Shown: positions 42,705 through 53,140 of the stretch, one piece after another
Position numbering within the stretch: the first letter of the stretch is position 1
Layout of the letters: every line of letters starts with the position of its first letter
Source of the DNA: Wocania ichthyoenteri Th78
GTDB taxonomy: Bacteria > Bacteroidota > Bacteroidia > Flavobacteriales > Flavobacteriaceae
Length of the DNA: 64,000 nucleotides
Direction of reading: 5' to 3'
NCBI RefSeq assembly: GCF_000789235.1
Contig: NZ_KN525716.1
Location: 1,527,674-1,591,673, forward strand
Notes under the pieces: model-generated
The model's input: the letters and a program-made list of their open reading frames with translations, nothing else
Told to the model about the DNA's origin: nothing
Database searches by the model: none
Program-made: the position numbers and the translations under genes

Positions 42705-45700
42705 ATGAAGTGTTTACTACCCTTTCTTCTCTTTTTTATTAGTTTTTGCTCATTAGCACAAAACAAAAACTCTAATTACAAGACTAAAAAAGTTGCCGTA
42801 AAAGATACCATTAGAATTGACAGTGTTAGTATTAATCCCAATTCGTTTTCGATTAAAGTGAAAGACAACTCGATAATAGATTCCACATATTATATTGTAG
42901 ATTTTCCAAAAGCCATTTTAACTTTTAAAAAGCCTATTCAAGCAGATTCTATCATTATAAATTATTTAAAATTTCCCGATTTTTTAACCAAAACCTATAA
43001 GCAATTAGACGAAAACATTATTGTTAAAAACAACAGTAATGCCCAAATATTATATAAGTTATCGCAACCTAACGAGTCCAAAAATTTTATTCCTTTTGAT
43101 GGTTTAACCACTTCTGGTAGTATTTCTCGTGGAGTTACTATTGGCAACAACCAAAATTCGGTTTTAAAAAGTGAATTAGATTTACAAATTACAGGAAAAT
43201 TAAACGATAAAGTATCCTTACGAGCCTCTATACAAGATGCTAACATTCCTTTACAAGAAAGTGGTTATAGCCAACGTTTAGATGAATTCGACCAAGTGTT
43301 TATTGAACTGTTTAGCGATAATTGGAACATTCGGGCTGGCGATATTGATTTACTAAATACCGATTCTTACTTTGCTAGTTTTTCAAAACGTGTGCAAGGA
43401 TTATTGATTAATGCGAAATTAGGAAACGACGATGCACAAACCAACCTATTTGCTGCAGGTGCTTTTGTCCGTGGGCAATTTACCAGAAGCGAATTTAATG
43501 CGCAAGAAGGCAACCAAGGCCCATATAAATTACAAGGACAAAATGGCGAATTATTTGTGCTTATTGTTTCGGGTAGCGAAACCGTTTATGTAAATGGTGT
43601 TGCTGCAAAACGTGGCGAAAACCATGATTATATTATAGATTATAATGCTGGCGAAATCATTTTCAACTCCACATTTCCTATCACTTCCGAAATGCGAATT
43701 ACGGTCGATTATCAAGTAAGCGAACGCAATTATTCCCGCTTATTAGCTTATGGAGGAGGGCGTTTTGAAAGTGAGAAACTAAAACTTGGCATTTCGGTAT
43801 ATTCTGAAAATGATGCCAAAAACCAACCTTTGCAACAAAACTTATCGACTGAACAAGTTCAAATATTAGCAAATGCTGGAGATGATAGAGCGCAAATGGT
43901 TGCACCATCTGAAGTTTTAGAAGCTTTAAACGAGAATAGAATTCTTTATAAAAAAGAACTCATTAGCGGTGTTGAAGCCTTTATCTTTTCAAATAATCCA
44001 GATGATGAATTATATCGTGTTACGTTTACGCGAGTTGGTGAAAATCAAGGTGATTATATTTTAAGTAGTATTAATGCCATCAATAACATTTATGAATATG
44101 TTGGTGTTAATCAAGGAAATTACGCCCCTATTGTGCAACTTATTGCACCAACAAAACTTCAAATAGCGGTTATTAATGGAAGCTACAATCCCACCGAAAA
44201 AACAGCTATTCATTTTGAAGCGGCTGGCAGTAAAAACGATTTAAACTTGTTTTCTGGTTTAAATGATGATAATAATAATGGATTTGCAGGAAAGCTTAAA
44301 ATCAATCAAAACATTATTAAAAAAGATAGTCTTTGGAATTTAAATGCTTTTATTGATGGTGACTTTATTCAAAATAATTTTAAAACCATTGAGCGTTTAT
44401 ATAATGCTGAATTTTCTCGTGATTGGAATATTGAAAACCCTTTGGGCAATCAACAATTTACAAAAACAGGATTGCAATTGATTTATCTAAAAAAAGGACT
44501 TGTAAATTATCAGTTTGAACATTTAGAATTCTCTGAAAACTTTAATGGAAATAGACATGTTACCTATATGAATTTACTTCTTAATAAATTCAATATTAAT
44601 TCTAATTCAAGTTTTTTAAAAGCGACATCTAACGTAAACATTTCAACATTTTTAAGGTCTTACAATACCATTACTTACGGGATGCAAAACAGTTGGATAG
44701 GTACTAAGTTAGCCATTGAAAATAACGAGCAAAAAGATATCTCTACCCAAATTTTAACCCCTTTAAGTCAAAAATTCAAATCGTATGAATTGTTTTTTGG
44801 CGTTGGTGATAGTACCAAAGTTTTTGCTGAAATTGGATATAAAAATAGAGTAAACGACAGCGTCAGAAATAACGAATTGCAAAAAGTAAATACATCTAAT
44901 ACATTTTATTTAGATTCAAAACTTATTCAAAACACCAATACAAATCTGTCGCTTTACGCAAATTACAGAACATTGAGAAGTGAAGACGATACGATTGACG
45001 ACGAGCAGTCTATAAACTCTAGATTACAATTCAATCAAAAGCTCTTCAAACAAATATTATTATGGAATACCGTTTTTGAAACCAATTCTGGAACCTTACC
45101 GCAACAAGATTTTACTTATGTGGAAGTTGAAACTGGACAAGGCAATTATACTTGGATTGATTATAACACCAATGGTATTCAAGAGTTAGAGGAATTTGAA
45201 ATTGCTCAATTTCAAGATCAAGGTAAATACATTCGTGTGTTGCTGCCAAATCGTATTTATATAAAAACGCACCAAAATAGGTTGAGTCAAACGGTGACTA
45301 TTAATCCATCCCAATGGTCGGTTAGCGACAATAAATCACGGAAATTTTGGTCGCATTTTTATAATCAAACCAGTTATTTAATAGATAGAAAAATTAAGCG
45401 CGAAGGCAATAGTTTCAATCTCAATCCTTTTGAAAATGATGCAGATAATCAATTGGGCTTACAATTAAACTTTAGAAATGTATTATTTTTTAATCGCGGA
45501 AAACAGCGTTACACAACATCGTATACCTATTTATCAAACCAATCTCGGAATGTTTTATCTGTTGGTTTTATTGCCAATAGCTTAAAAAGTCATCAGTTTA
45601 ATTTTAACCATAAAATTGAAGAAAGCTGGCTACTATCATTTCAATCTGCTTTTGATAAAAATGAAAGCATCAGTGAGAATTTTACAAGCAAAAATTACAA

Positions 45701-46103
45701 TTTTGATGAAACGCTTTTCAATCCTAAAATCTCTTATTTATTTAATGATAATTCGCGTTTCGATATCTTTTATCAACACACAAAAAAAGAGAATACTGTT
45801 GGTGGTTTAGAATCTTTAAAACAGCATAAATATGGTGTCTCGTTTGCCTTTTCAAATAAAGATAAAAATGCTATAAATGGGGAGTTTAATTATTTTTCTA
45901 ATGCTTTTAACGGAAATGCAAATACACCTGTTTCTTATCAAATGCTAGAGGGTTTACAACCGGGAAAAAACTTTACATGGAGTTTGTTAGCACAAAAAAA
46001 ACTGACTGCTTTTTTAGATTTGAATTTAAACTACTTCGGCAGAAAAACAGAAACTAGTAAAACGATTCATACGGGAACCATTCAATTAAGAGCTTATTTT
46101 TAA
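42705..46103 (+). CDS. Large putative outer-membrane or surface protein
   Basis: A 1132-residue protein with a signal peptide (residues 1-18, ending SLAQ). I do not recognise a named family. The N-terminal 130 residues look like a small beta domain; residues about 130-350 contain GSISRGVTIGNNQNSVLKS, ASIQDANIPLQESGYSQRLDEFD and DYIIDYNAGEIIFNS, which I associate with large Bacteroidota surface proteins; the rest is rich in alternating aromatic and polar strands and ends RAYF, as an outer-membrane beta-barrel would (IQLRAYF). An outer-membrane barrel is likely, but substrate and role are unknown. It stands alone and has a terminator. Confidence 0.75.
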   Translation: MKCLLPFLLFFISFCSLAQNKNSNYKTKKVAVKDTIRIDSVSINPNSFSIKVKDNSIIDSTYYIVDFPKAILTFKKPIQADSIIINYLKFPDFLTKTYKQLDENIIVKNNSNAQILYKLSQPNESKNFIPFDGLTTSGSISRGVTIGNNQNSVLKSELDLQITGKLNDKVSLRASIQDANIPLQESGYSQRLDEFDQVFIELFSDNWNIRAGDIDLLNTDSYFASFSKRVQGLLINAKLGNDDAQTNLFAAGAFVRGQFTRSEFNAQEGNQGPYKLQGQNGELFVLIVSGSETVYVNGVAAKRGENHDYIIDYNAGEIIFNSTFPITSEMRITVDYQVSERNYSRLLAYGGGRFESEKLKLGISVYSENDAKNQPLQQNLSTEQVQILANAGDDRAQMVAPSEVLEALNENRILYKKELISGVEAFIFSNNPDDELYRVTFTRVGENQGDYILSSINAINNIYEYVGVNQGNYAPIVQLIAPTKLQIAVINGSYNPTEKTAIHFEAAGSKNDLNLFSGLNDDNNNGFAGKLKINQNIIKKDSLWNLNAFIDGDFIQNNFKTIERLYNAEFSRDWNIENPLGNQQFTKTGLQLIYLKKGLVNYQFEHLEFSENFNGNRHVTYMNLLLNKFNINSNSSFLKATSNVNISTFLRSYNTITYGMQNSWIGTKLAIENNEQKDISTQILTPLSQKFKSYELFFGVGDSTKVFAEIGYKNRVNDSVRNNELQKVNTSNTFYLDSKLIQNTNTNLSLYANYRTLRSEDDTIDDEQSINSRLQFNQKLFKQILLWNTVFETNSGTLPQQDFTYVEVETGQGNYTWIDYNTNGIQELEEFEIAQFQDQGKYIRVLLPNRIYIKTHQNRLSQTVTINPSQWSVSDNKSRKFWSHFYNQTSYLIDRKIKREGNSFNLNPFENDADNQLGLQLNFRNVLFFNRGKQRYTTSYTYLSNQSRNVLSVGFIANSLKSHQFNFNHKIEESWLLSFQSAFDKNESISENFTSKNYNFDETLFNPKISYLFNDNSRFDIFYQHTKKENTVGGLESLKQHKYGVSFAFSNKDKNAINGEFNYFSNAFNGNANTPVSYQMLEGLQPGKNFTWSLLAQKKLTAFLDLNLNYFGRKTETSKTIHTGTIQLRAYF

Positions 46104-46110
46104 ACCATAA

Positions 46111-46149
46111 AAAAACTCCTAAAAATGAATTATTTAGGAGTTTTTATTT
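46111..46149 (+). terminator. Intrinsic terminator after the large surface protein gene
   Basis: ACTCCTAAA and TTTAGGAGT form the stem, with an AT loop, followed by TTTTATTTC. Confidence 0.8.
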
Positions 46150-46156
46150 CTATAAT

Positions 46157-46186
46157 GAGATGCTGAATCAAGTTCAGCATGACAAA
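46157..46186. repeat. Family D palindromic repeat
   Basis: TGCTGAA and TTCAGCA (46161-46179) pair around TCAAG, with flanks GAGA and TGACAAA. It is the best preserved relative of the pair at 2292-2371 and lies just after the sdhB stop. Confidence 0.7.
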
Positions 46187-46189
46187 GTA

Positions 46190-46930
46190 TTATATATTAG
46201 CCTTCATCAATTCTCTATTCATTCGAGCGATGTTATCTAACGAAATCCCTTTAGGGCATTCAATCTCACATGCTCCTGTATTAGTACAGTTTCCAAAACC
46301 TTCTAAATCCATTTGAGCCACCATGTTTTTAACACGATCGGCAGCTTCAATTTGTCCTTGTGGCAATAATGCATATTGAGATACTTTTGCACCAACAAAT
46401 AACATAGCTGATGAATTTTTACAAGTAGCTACACATGCCCCACAACCAATACAAGTTGCAGCATCCATAGCTTCATCGGCTGAGTGCTTAGAAATTGGAA
46501 TAGAATTCGCATCTTGTGTGTTTCCTGATGTATTTACAGAAATATAACCCCCAGCCTGTTGAATCCTTTCAAACGCCATTCTATCTACAACTAAATCTTT
46601 AATTACAGGAAACGCTGCTGCTCTAAATGGCTCGATAGTAATCGTATCCCCATCTTTAAACATACGCATATGTAATTGACACGTAGTAATGCCTCTATCT
46701 GGTCCGTGAGCTTCGCCGTTTATATACATGGAGCACATTCCACAAATACCTTCACGACAATCGTGATCGAATGCTACGGGTTCTTCGCCTGCGTTTACTA
46801 ATTGTTCATTCAAAACATCCATCATTTCTAAGAAAGACATATGCTCTGAAATATCAGTAACTTTATAATCGACCATTTGACCCTTTGCATTTGAGTCTTT
46901 TTGTCTCCAAATTTTAAGTGTTAGATTCAT
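46190..46930 (-). CDS. sdhB: Succinate dehydrogenase/fumarate reductase iron-sulfur subunit
   Basis: The 246-residue subunit carries electrons from the flavin to the quinone site. Cysteines for all three clusters are visible: CREGICGMC with a later Cys for [2Fe-2S], [11 protein letters not shown] for [4Fe-4S], and [11 protein letters not shown] for [3Fe-4S], with ECPKGI completing. It is the last gene of sdhCAB but is separated from sdhA by a 426-base interval filled by an inserted cassette. Confidence 0.97.
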   Translation of the reverse strand: MNLTLKIWRQKDSNAKGQMVDYKVTDISEHMSFLEMMDVLNEQLVNAGEEPVAFDHDCREGICGMCSMYINGEAHGPDRGITTCQLHMRMFKDGDTITIEPFRAAAFPVIKDLVVDRMAFERIQQAGGYISVNTSGNTQDANSIPISKHSADEAMDAATCIGCGACVATCKNSSAMLFVGAKVSQYALLPQGQIEAADRVKNMVAQMDLEGFGNCTNTGACEIECPKGISLDNIARMNRELMKANI

Positions 46931-46951
46931 TGTTTTAGTTTATTAGCCAAA

Positions 46952-47353
46952 AGTCATTAGGCAAAAGCTATTTGTCTATTGATTTAATGAAGGCATTTAA
47001 CATTTTACTCTCTTCGGTTATTAAACCTTAAATTTTATTAAAACTTTCTGTTGAAATAAAATCTAATTCCTTTGCTATTATTATTTGAGTTTCTAGTTCT
47101 AGTAAAGAGCCTCTTGAATATTTTAAAAATTGAATATAATTTTTAGTATAATTTCGACCCCAACCTTCAGCTATATTTGATGATATAGAAACAGACGAAC
47201 GTTTAATTTGATTCTGTAATCCATACAATTCCTCATTTGGAATTTCTTTACATACTAAATAAGTTTCTTTAACAATTTCAATACCTTTTTGCCAAATCAA
47301 CAAATCTTTATATGATTTTACTTTAGTCATCTTATTGCTTTTGCCTAATGGCT
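46952..47353. mobile_element. IVS-like cassette between sdhA and sdhB
   Basis: AGTCATTAGGCAAAAGC (46952-46968) and GCTTTTGCCTAATGGCT (47337-47353) are a 17-base inverted repeat with one mismatch, enclosing a four-helix-bundle gene. The arms end 4 bases from the sdhA stop and 22 bases from the sdhB start. Intervening sequences in bacterial 23S rRNA genes have this same design, a stem enclosing a four-helix-bundle protein gene. In the sdh transcript the arms would fold into a long stem. Confidence 0.65.
47028..47330 (-). CDS. Four-helix-bundle protein (23S rRNA IVP family), C-terminally shortened
   Basis: The 100-residue product matches the four-helix-bundle family first known from intervening sequences in 23S rRNA genes: YKDLLIWQKGIEIVKETY at the start, QIKRSSVSISSNIAEGWGR (about 41-59) and FLKYSRGSLLELETQIIIA. 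Its stop TAA (47028-47030) is followed in the same frame by 19 sense codons (GLITEESKMLNAFIKSIDK) and then TAG at 46968. That stretch has the look of the normal last helix, so the TAA is probably a nonsense mutation and the ancestral gene had about 120 residues. Whether the shortened protein folds is uncertain. It sits inside the sdh operon. Confidence 0.8.
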   Translation of the reverse strand: MTKVKSYKDLLIWQKGIEIVKETYLVCKEIPNEELYGLQNQIKRSSVSISSNIAEGWGRNYTKNYIQFLKYSRGSLLELETQIIIAKELDFISTESFNKI

Positions 47354-47356
47354 ATA

Positions 47357-49369
47357 CTACTTATAACTCCTCTGCTTCAACTCAATATCTTTAAATTCTA
47401 ATTCTTCTTTATGTAAAACCGCTTCAGCAGGCTCTCCTTTATATTCCCATGCTGCTACAAAAGCAAAGTCTTTATCATTACGTTTTGCTTCTCCTTTTTG
47501 TGGTCCAGATTCTTCTGCAGACTCTTCTCTAAAATGGCCGCCACAAGACTCTTCGCGCATTAAAGCATCTTTGGCAAATAATTCTCCAAGCTCTAAGAAA
47601 TCGGCAACACGACCTGCTTTTTCAAGTTCTGGATTCATTTCATTTGCCGTTCCTGGAACTGAAACTTCTTTCCAGAATTCTTCTCGAATCGCTTTAATTT
47701 CAGCCATAGCCTCTTTTAAACCTGTTGCATTTCTAGACATTCCTGCCTTATCCCACATTACTTTTCCTAACTTCTTATGGAAATAATCTACAGATTTTGT
47801 TCCTTTATTATTTACAAAGAAATTAATTCTATCGCTTACTTCTTTTTCTGCTTCATCAAATTCCTTAGTATCCGTTGGAATTTTTCCTGTTCGAATATCA
47901 TCGGATAAATAATCTCCAATAGTATACGGTAATACAAAATAACCATCGGCTAAACCTTGCATTAAAGCAGATGCACCTAAGCGGTTAGCTCCATGATCTG
48001 AGAAATTTGCTTCCCCAATACAGTAACAACCAGGAATAGTTGTCATTAAATTATAATCAACCCAAACACCTCCCATAGTATAATGTACCGCTGGATAAAT
48101 CATCATTGGTGTTTTGTATGGATTTTGATCTACAATCTTCTCATACATTTGGAATAGGTTACCATACTTAGCTTCTACTATAGCTTGACCTAATTCGTAT
48201 ATTTTTTCGGCAGATGCATTCTCTATATTATGAATTTTAGCTTGTTCTTTTCCATAACGTTCAAAAGCTGCAGCAAAATCTAAATACACCGCTTCCCCAG
48301 TAGCATTAACACCATAACCCGCATCGCAGCGTTCTTTTGCTGCACGAGATGCTACATCACGAGGCACTAAATTTCCAAAAGCTGGATAACGGCGTTCTAA
48401 GTAATAATCACGTTCGTCTTCAGATAAATCGGTTGGCTTTTTGCGACCTTCACGGATTGCCATAACATCTTCCATATTTTTAGGCACCCAAATACGTCCA
48501 TCGTTACGAAGTGATTCAGACATCAATGTTAATTTAGACTGATAATCTCCACTTCGAGGAATACATGTTGGGTGAATCTGTGTATAACAAGGGTTTGCGA
48601 AATACGCTCCTTTTTTATGAATTTTCCAAGCTGCAGTAGCGTTAGAACCCATTGCGTTTGTCGATAAGAAATAAACATTTCCGTACCCGCCAGAACCCAC
48701 AACTACGGCGTGAGCCGAATGTCTTTCTATTTCGCCAGTAATTAAATTACGTGCAATAATTCCACGTGCTTTTCCATCAACAATAACAACATCAAGCATT
48801 TCGTGACGGTTAAACATTTCTATTTTACCACGAGCAATCTGACGGTTCATAGCTGAATATGCACCTAATAATAATTGTTGTCCTGTTTGACCTTTGGCGT
48901 AAAATGTTCTTGAAACTAATACACCACCAAACGAACGGTTATCTAATAATCCGCCATAATCACGTGCAAAAGGAACACCTTGAGCTACGCATTGATCTAT
49001 AATATTAGCTGAAACTTCGGCTAAACGATACACATTAGCTTCACGCGAACGGTAATCGCCACCTTTTACAGTATCGTAAAATAATCTATGAGTTGAATCG
49101 CCGTCACCTTGATAATTTTTTGCTGCATTTATTCCGCCTTGAGCGGCAATAGAGTGTGCACGACGCGGAGAATCTTGATAAGCAAATGCCTTTACGTTAT
49201 ACCCTAACTCAGCTAACGTTGCAGCTGCTGAACCACCAGCTAAACCTGTACCAACAACAATAACATCGATATGACGTTTATTGGCAGGATTTACAAGGTC
49301 AATTTTATTTTTATAATCTGTCCATTTATCTTTAATTGGACCTTTTGGTACTTTTGAATCTAAAGCCAT
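47357..49369 (-). CDS. sdhA: Succinate dehydrogenase/fumarate reductase flavoprotein subunit
   Basis: The 670-residue subunit oxidises succinate in the TCA cycle at the inner membrane. The FAD site [19 protein letters not shown] is near 37-55, the covalent-FAD His is in [12 protein letters not shown], and the substrate loop [15 protein letters not shown] and the later [20 protein letters not shown] follow. The long C-terminal part with CGGHFREE fits the B-type (Bacteroidota) enzymes. It begins 14 bases after sdhC. Confidence 0.98.
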   Translation of the reverse strand: MALDSKVPKGPIKDKWTDYKNKIDLVNPANKRHIDVIVVGTGLAGGSAAATLAELGYNVKAFAYQDSPRRAHSIAAQGGINAAKNYQGDGDSTHRLFYDTVKGGDYRSREANVYRLAEVSANIIDQCVAQGVPFARDYGGLLDNRSFGGVLVSRTFYAKGQTGQQLLLGAYSAMNRQIARGKIEMFNRHEMLDVVIVDGKARGIIARNLITGEIERHSAHAVVVGSGGYGNVYFLSTNAMGSNATAAWKIHKKGAYFANPCYTQIHPTCIPRSGDYQSKLTLMSESLRNDGRIWVPKNMEDVMAIREGRKKPTDLSEDERDYYLERRYPAFGNLVPRDVASRAAKERCDAGYGVNATGEAVYLDFAAAFERYGKEQAKIHNIENASAEKIYELGQAIVEAKYGNLFQMYEKIVDQNPYKTPMMIYPAVHYTMGGVWVDYNLMTTIPGCYCIGEANFSDHGANRLGASALMQGLADGYFVLPYTIGDYLSDDIRTGKIPTDTKEFDEAEKEVSDRINFFVNNKGTKSVDYFHKKLGKVMWDKAGMSRNATGLKEAMAEIKAIREEFWKEVSVPGTANEMNPELEKAGRVADFLELGELFAKDALMREESCGGHFREESAEESGPQKGEAKRNDKDFAFVAAWEYKGEPAEAVLHKEELEFKDIELKQRSYK

Positions 49370-49383
49370 AATATTTTTTTAGA

Positions 49384-50043
49384 TTAATGGTTAAGATGAT
49401 GGAAAAGTGCAATAATTATAAATCCTAAAGGAATAATAATCGAATATGCCTTACCTATATTTTGAAGCGTTTTTTTACGCCCAACCGTTGAACCCATAGA
49501 TTGAAAAGCTGAGGTAAACCCATGTGCCAAATGCAAGCCTAACAACACAAAAGAAACCACATAAGCAGCAACTCTCCAGGCAGGAACAAACTTTTCTTGT
49601 AACTCGTGAAAATATCGTGTTGGCTCTTCTGGTTGAACATTAACGTATTTTACATTGATTTCATGAACCCAAAAATCAGCAAAATGTAAAACAAGAAAAG
49701 CTAAAATAACCAATCCGCTATAAATCATATTCCTACTCATCCAAGTAGAATTTGCAGCACCGTTATTTCTAGCATAACTTACACCGTTTGCTTTTTTGTT
49801 TTTTAATTCTAATATGAATCCCATAACAAAATGAAATACCACACCAAAAATTAAAACGGGTTGTAAAGCAAATTGAATTAATGGGTTTGTGCCCATGAAA
49901 TGGGATAATTCATTAAACAAATCTTCACTAAAAAGTGATGTAATATTTACTGCTAAATGAATAATTAAGAAAAACATAAGGAAGAACGCAGAAAGCGCCA
50001 TGGCTACTTTTCTTCCAATCGAAGATTTAAAAAATCCGCTCAT
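49384..50043 (-). CDS. sdhC: Succinate dehydrogenase cytochrome b subunit
   Basis: The 219-residue membrane anchor has five hydrophobic helices and His residues that can hold two haems (FLIIHLAVN, VLHFADFWVH, GLHLAHG). A single five-helix subunit with no SdhD marks the B-type enzyme that works with menaquinone. It is the first gene of the operon and has its own promoter. Confidence 0.95.
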   Translation of the reverse strand: MSGFFKSSIGRKVAMALSAFFLMFFLIIHLAVNITSLFSEDLFNELSHFMGTNPLIQFALQPVLIFGVVFHFVMGFILELKNKKANGVSYARNNGAANSTWMSRNMIYSGLVILAFLVLHFADFWVHEINVKYVNVQPEEPTRYFHELQEKFVPAWRVAAYVVSFVLLGLHLAHGFTSAFQSMGSTVGRKKTLQNIGKAYSIIIPLGFIIIALFHHLNH

Positions 50044-50068
50044 TATTATGAAGTTATTTATATAGTTA

Positions 50069-50100
50069 CAAAGGTACTTTACAATAAAGTTATAGACAAA
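50069..50100 (-). promoter_or_regulatory. Promoter of the sdhCAB operon
   Basis: On the minus strand TTTG (50100-50097), a 20-base spacer and TACCTTTG (50076-50069) match the Bacteroidota consensus. Confidence 0.75.
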
Positions 50101-50149
50101 AAGTTACGCCTTTAAAATTTGTATTTAGAACCATTTTAATTTAGAAACT

Positions 50150-52993
50150 TTATTTTATTTGAATAATTGATTTTTCTGAACCAATTCTAACACCATATTC
50201 GCCTTTTGGCAAGTAATATTTACCATTTTCGGCTTTATTAATTTTAACACTTGTATTCTCTTTCATTAATGATTTTTGTGCTTTTTCAGAAATGGTTAAA
50301 TCGTATTCAATAGTATTGAATCCTTTCTCTGCATTTACTTTTATTACATTTAGTTCTGAGTTATTTTCAGATAAGATTTTAATGGTTTGCTCTCCAGTTT
50401 TATTTGCATAAAAACTAATATCAATTGAAGGCTCAAAAACCTTAGACCAGGCACTAAAACTACTTCCCCAACGTAAAGAATGCTTAACATCTTCAACGTC
50501 AAAAAGCACAATAGATTGATTCATTTTTGATGCATTCATTTTTTGTAAATGTTTAATATTGGTTTTGTAAATGCTTCTCCCGTGTGTTCCTAAAAGTAAA
50601 TCGTTAGCTTTAGGCTGAATAACCAAATCGTGAACCGCAACACTTGGTAATCCTTTGCTAAAAACGTCCCATTTTTCACCTTTATTAAAAGATACGTATG
50701 CGCCATTATCTGTTCCTACATATAAAATATTCTCGTTTTTAGGATCTTCTTTAATCACGTTTACTGGTGATAATGGAATATTTGAACTAATATTTTTCCA
50801 CGTATTCCCGTAATCATCACTCATATAAACATACACCGAAAAATTATCCCAACGATATCCGTTTAAAGTCACATAAACACGTTCTTTTTTATGCTGCGAT
50901 GCGATAACGCGTGTTACCCACAAATCCTTTGGCAATTCGTTTGAAATATTCTCCCAACTACCACCAGCGTTTTTAGTGACATAAATTAATCCATCATCGC
51001 TTCCTGTATAAATTAACCCAAATTGAAAAGGCGATTCGCTAATGGTTGTTAATGTGCCATAAGCAACATTTCCTGCTTTCCCTCCATTGGTTAAATCGTT
51101 ACTAATGGCAGTCCAATCATCTCCCTGATTCATAGAACGCATCAATTTATTTCCACCTAAATATAAAATATCTTGATTATGAGGCGACAATAAAATAGGG
51201 GTTTGCCAATTAAATCGATACGGATTTTCTCCTAATTCATGTTTTGGTTGAATATATTTTTGTGCTTTAGTTTCTCGATTGATTCTAAAATAATTTCCGA
51301 ATTGATACCCTGTATAAACAATATTTGAGTTTCTGCTATCAATTTGAATATGCATCCCATCGCCTCCCATAATACTCTCCCAAGGGTTCTGACCACTTTG
51401 TTGCCAACGTTTATTAACACCAGCATTATGAGCACCAACCCAAACGCCATTATCTTGTAAACCGCCATAAACATTATATGGTGTTTCGTTATCTACATTT
51501 ATGGCATAAAATTGACCTACAGAGGTTACATTTAATTTTTCCCAACTCTCGCCATCGTCATAGCTCATATTTAAACCCCCATCATTTCCGTTAATTAAAT
51601 GTCCTGATTTTTCTGGATTTACCCAAAGCGCTTGATGATCTGCATGTACGTTTTCTTTACTGATGGATGCAAATGTTTTTCCGCCATCTTTAGATTTTAA
51701 AATAGGCACCCCCATAATGTAAATACCATCTTTATTTTGAAGGTCAACTCGTATTTCTCCAAAATAATAGCCATAACTATAATACAAATCGTCAATATAG
51801 TTTTCGTGTGTTTTTTGCCATGTTTTACCACCATCAATACTTTTATAAACCTCAGCTCCAATTACAGGTGTGTCGAAAAGCATAGTGTTGGCATCTTCTA
51901 AGTATTTAGCCAAATCGATTGGTTTTACGTTGCCGCTTCTTACCATTTGTTTTACATTTTCGGCACGATATTTTTCTTGAAATCCGTTAGTTTTTAAAAA
52001 CCCATTGAGCTTTTTATCTTCAAGGTTTAAAAAAGATTCAACGGTCATGGTTTTAAAATCTTCTTTAGTTAAGCCTTTTTTATCTTCTTCTTTATTTTCT
52101 GAAGCCCTTCTAAATTGACTGTCGTGTAAAGCATAAATTATGTTTTCGTTAAAAACAGCTAAACCAATTCTACCAACACCATCGCCAGTAGGAAATCCAC
52201 TTTTTGGAGTAGATACTTTAGTCCAAGTATTACCAGCATCTGTACTTTTATAAATTGCTGAATTATTTCCACTTCCATTAAAATTCCATGCTTTTCTGTC
52301 TTTTGTCCACGATGAAGCAAACATCACATTGTAATTATTTGGCGCATATTGCACATCAATAATACCACTTACGTCATCAACAAAAAGGTTTTGTTTCCAG
52401 GTCTTTCCTCCATCAGTAGTTTTATAAATACCACGCTCTTTATTTGGCGAATATAAATGACCTGTTACACCAATTACAACTTCATCAGGGTTATAGGGAT
52501 TAATAAGAATTCGACCAATGTGATGAGAATCTGGTAACCCAACATTTACCCAAGTTTTTCCATTATCAGAAGATTTCAAAATCCCAATTCCAGCATAACT
52601 AGAACGCGATGAATTGTTTTCTCCAGTACCAACCCAAATGGTTCTCGTTTTCCAGTCTACGGCAATATCTCCAACGTTTTGAGTGTTTGAAGTGTCTAAA
52701 ATTGGCTCAAATGTAGAACCATTATTGGTTGTATGCCAAACACCACCAGAAGCATAACCAACATAAAATTCTGTTGGATTATTAGGGTTTACATCTAAAT
52801 CTACAACCCTGCCGCTCATTATTGTTGGCCCTATATTATCAAAGGATACGTTTTTAACTAATGAGTTTTGAGCGAGTTCTTGTTTTTGTTGAATCGCTTT
52901 TTTCAAAACTTTTACAGATGTTGATGCTTGTTGGCTAAAGCCAAAACAAGAACAGAAAAGGAAGCAAATAATAAGGTGTTTTTGAAGTCTCAT
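50150..52993 (-). CDS. Secreted sortilin/VPS10-like BNR-repeat protein
   Basis: The 947-residue protein has a signal peptide (about 1-21, ending FSQQ) and many BNR/Asp-box units of the form S-x-D-x-G-x-T-W, for example STDAGNTWTK, SIDGGKTWQK, SDDYGNTWKN and TTDGGKTWKQ, spread from residue 80 to 750. Together these form beta propellers of the VPS10/sortilin-like or exo-alpha-sialidase-like type. Flavobacteria have many such proteins, most without known substrate. The C-terminal 150 residues form a separate beta domain. No type IX sorting motif is obvious, so it may stay in the periplasm or envelope. It is probably not an active sialidase, as catalytic residues were not recognised. Confidence 0.85.
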   Translation of the reverse strand: MRLQKHLIICFLFCSCFGFSQQASTSVKVLKKAIQQKQELAQNSLVKNVSFDNIGPTIMSGRVVDLDVNPNNPTEFYVGYASGGVWHTTNNGSTFEPILDTSNTQNVGDIAVDWKTRTIWVGTGENNSSRSSYAGIGILKSSDNGKTWVNVGLPDSHHIGRILINPYNPDEVVIGVTGHLYSPNKERGIYKTTDGGKTWKQNLFVDDVSGIIDVQYAPNNYNVMFASSWTKDRKAWNFNGSGNNSAIYKSTDAGNTWTKVSTPKSGFPTGDGVGRIGLAVFNENIIYALHDSQFRRASENKEEDKKGLTKEDFKTMTVESFLNLEDKKLNGFLKTNGFQEKYRAENVKQMVRSGNVKPIDLAKYLEDANTMLFDTPVIGAEVYKSIDGGKTWQKTHENYIDDLYYSYGYYFGEIRVDLQNKDGIYIMGVPILKSKDGGKTFASISKENVHADHQALWVNPEKSGHLINGNDGGLNMSYDDGESWEKLNVTSVGQFYAINVDNETPYNVYGGLQDNGVWVGAHNAGVNKRWQQSGQNPWESIMGGDGMHIQIDSRNSNIVYTGYQFGNYFRINRETKAQKYIQPKHELGENPYRFNWQTPILLSPHNQDILYLGGNKLMRSMNQGDDWTAISNDLTNGGKAGNVAYGTLTTISESPFQFGLIYTGSDDGLIYVTKNAGGSWENISNELPKDLWVTRVIASQHKKERVYVTLNGYRWDNFSVYVYMSDDYGNTWKNISSNIPLSPVNVIKEDPKNENILYVGTDNGAYVSFNKGEKWDVFSKGLPSVAVHDLVIQPKANDLLLGTHGRSIYKTNIKHLQKMNASKMNQSIVLFDVEDVKHSLRWGSSFSAWSKVFEPSIDISFYANKTGEQTIKILSENNSELNVIKVNAEKGFNTIEYDLTISEKAQKSLMKENTSVKINKAENGKYYLPKGEYGVRIGSEKSIIQIK

Positions 52994-53084
52994 ATTGATT
53001 GATTTTATTGTGATGAAAATTAACTATTCTTAATGTTCTAGCAAAATTTAACTATTCATTTTATTTAAACCTTATAATTTAGTC

Positions 53085-53120
53085 ATAAAAAAAGCCTGTA
53101 AAACTGACTCCACAGGCTTT
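53085..53120 (-). terminator. Intrinsic terminator after the metalloprotease gene
   Basis: AAAGCCTGT and ACAGGCTTT form a stem; on the minus strand a run of T follows. Confidence 0.8.
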
Positions 53121-53140
53121 CATATTATTTATCGATTTAC

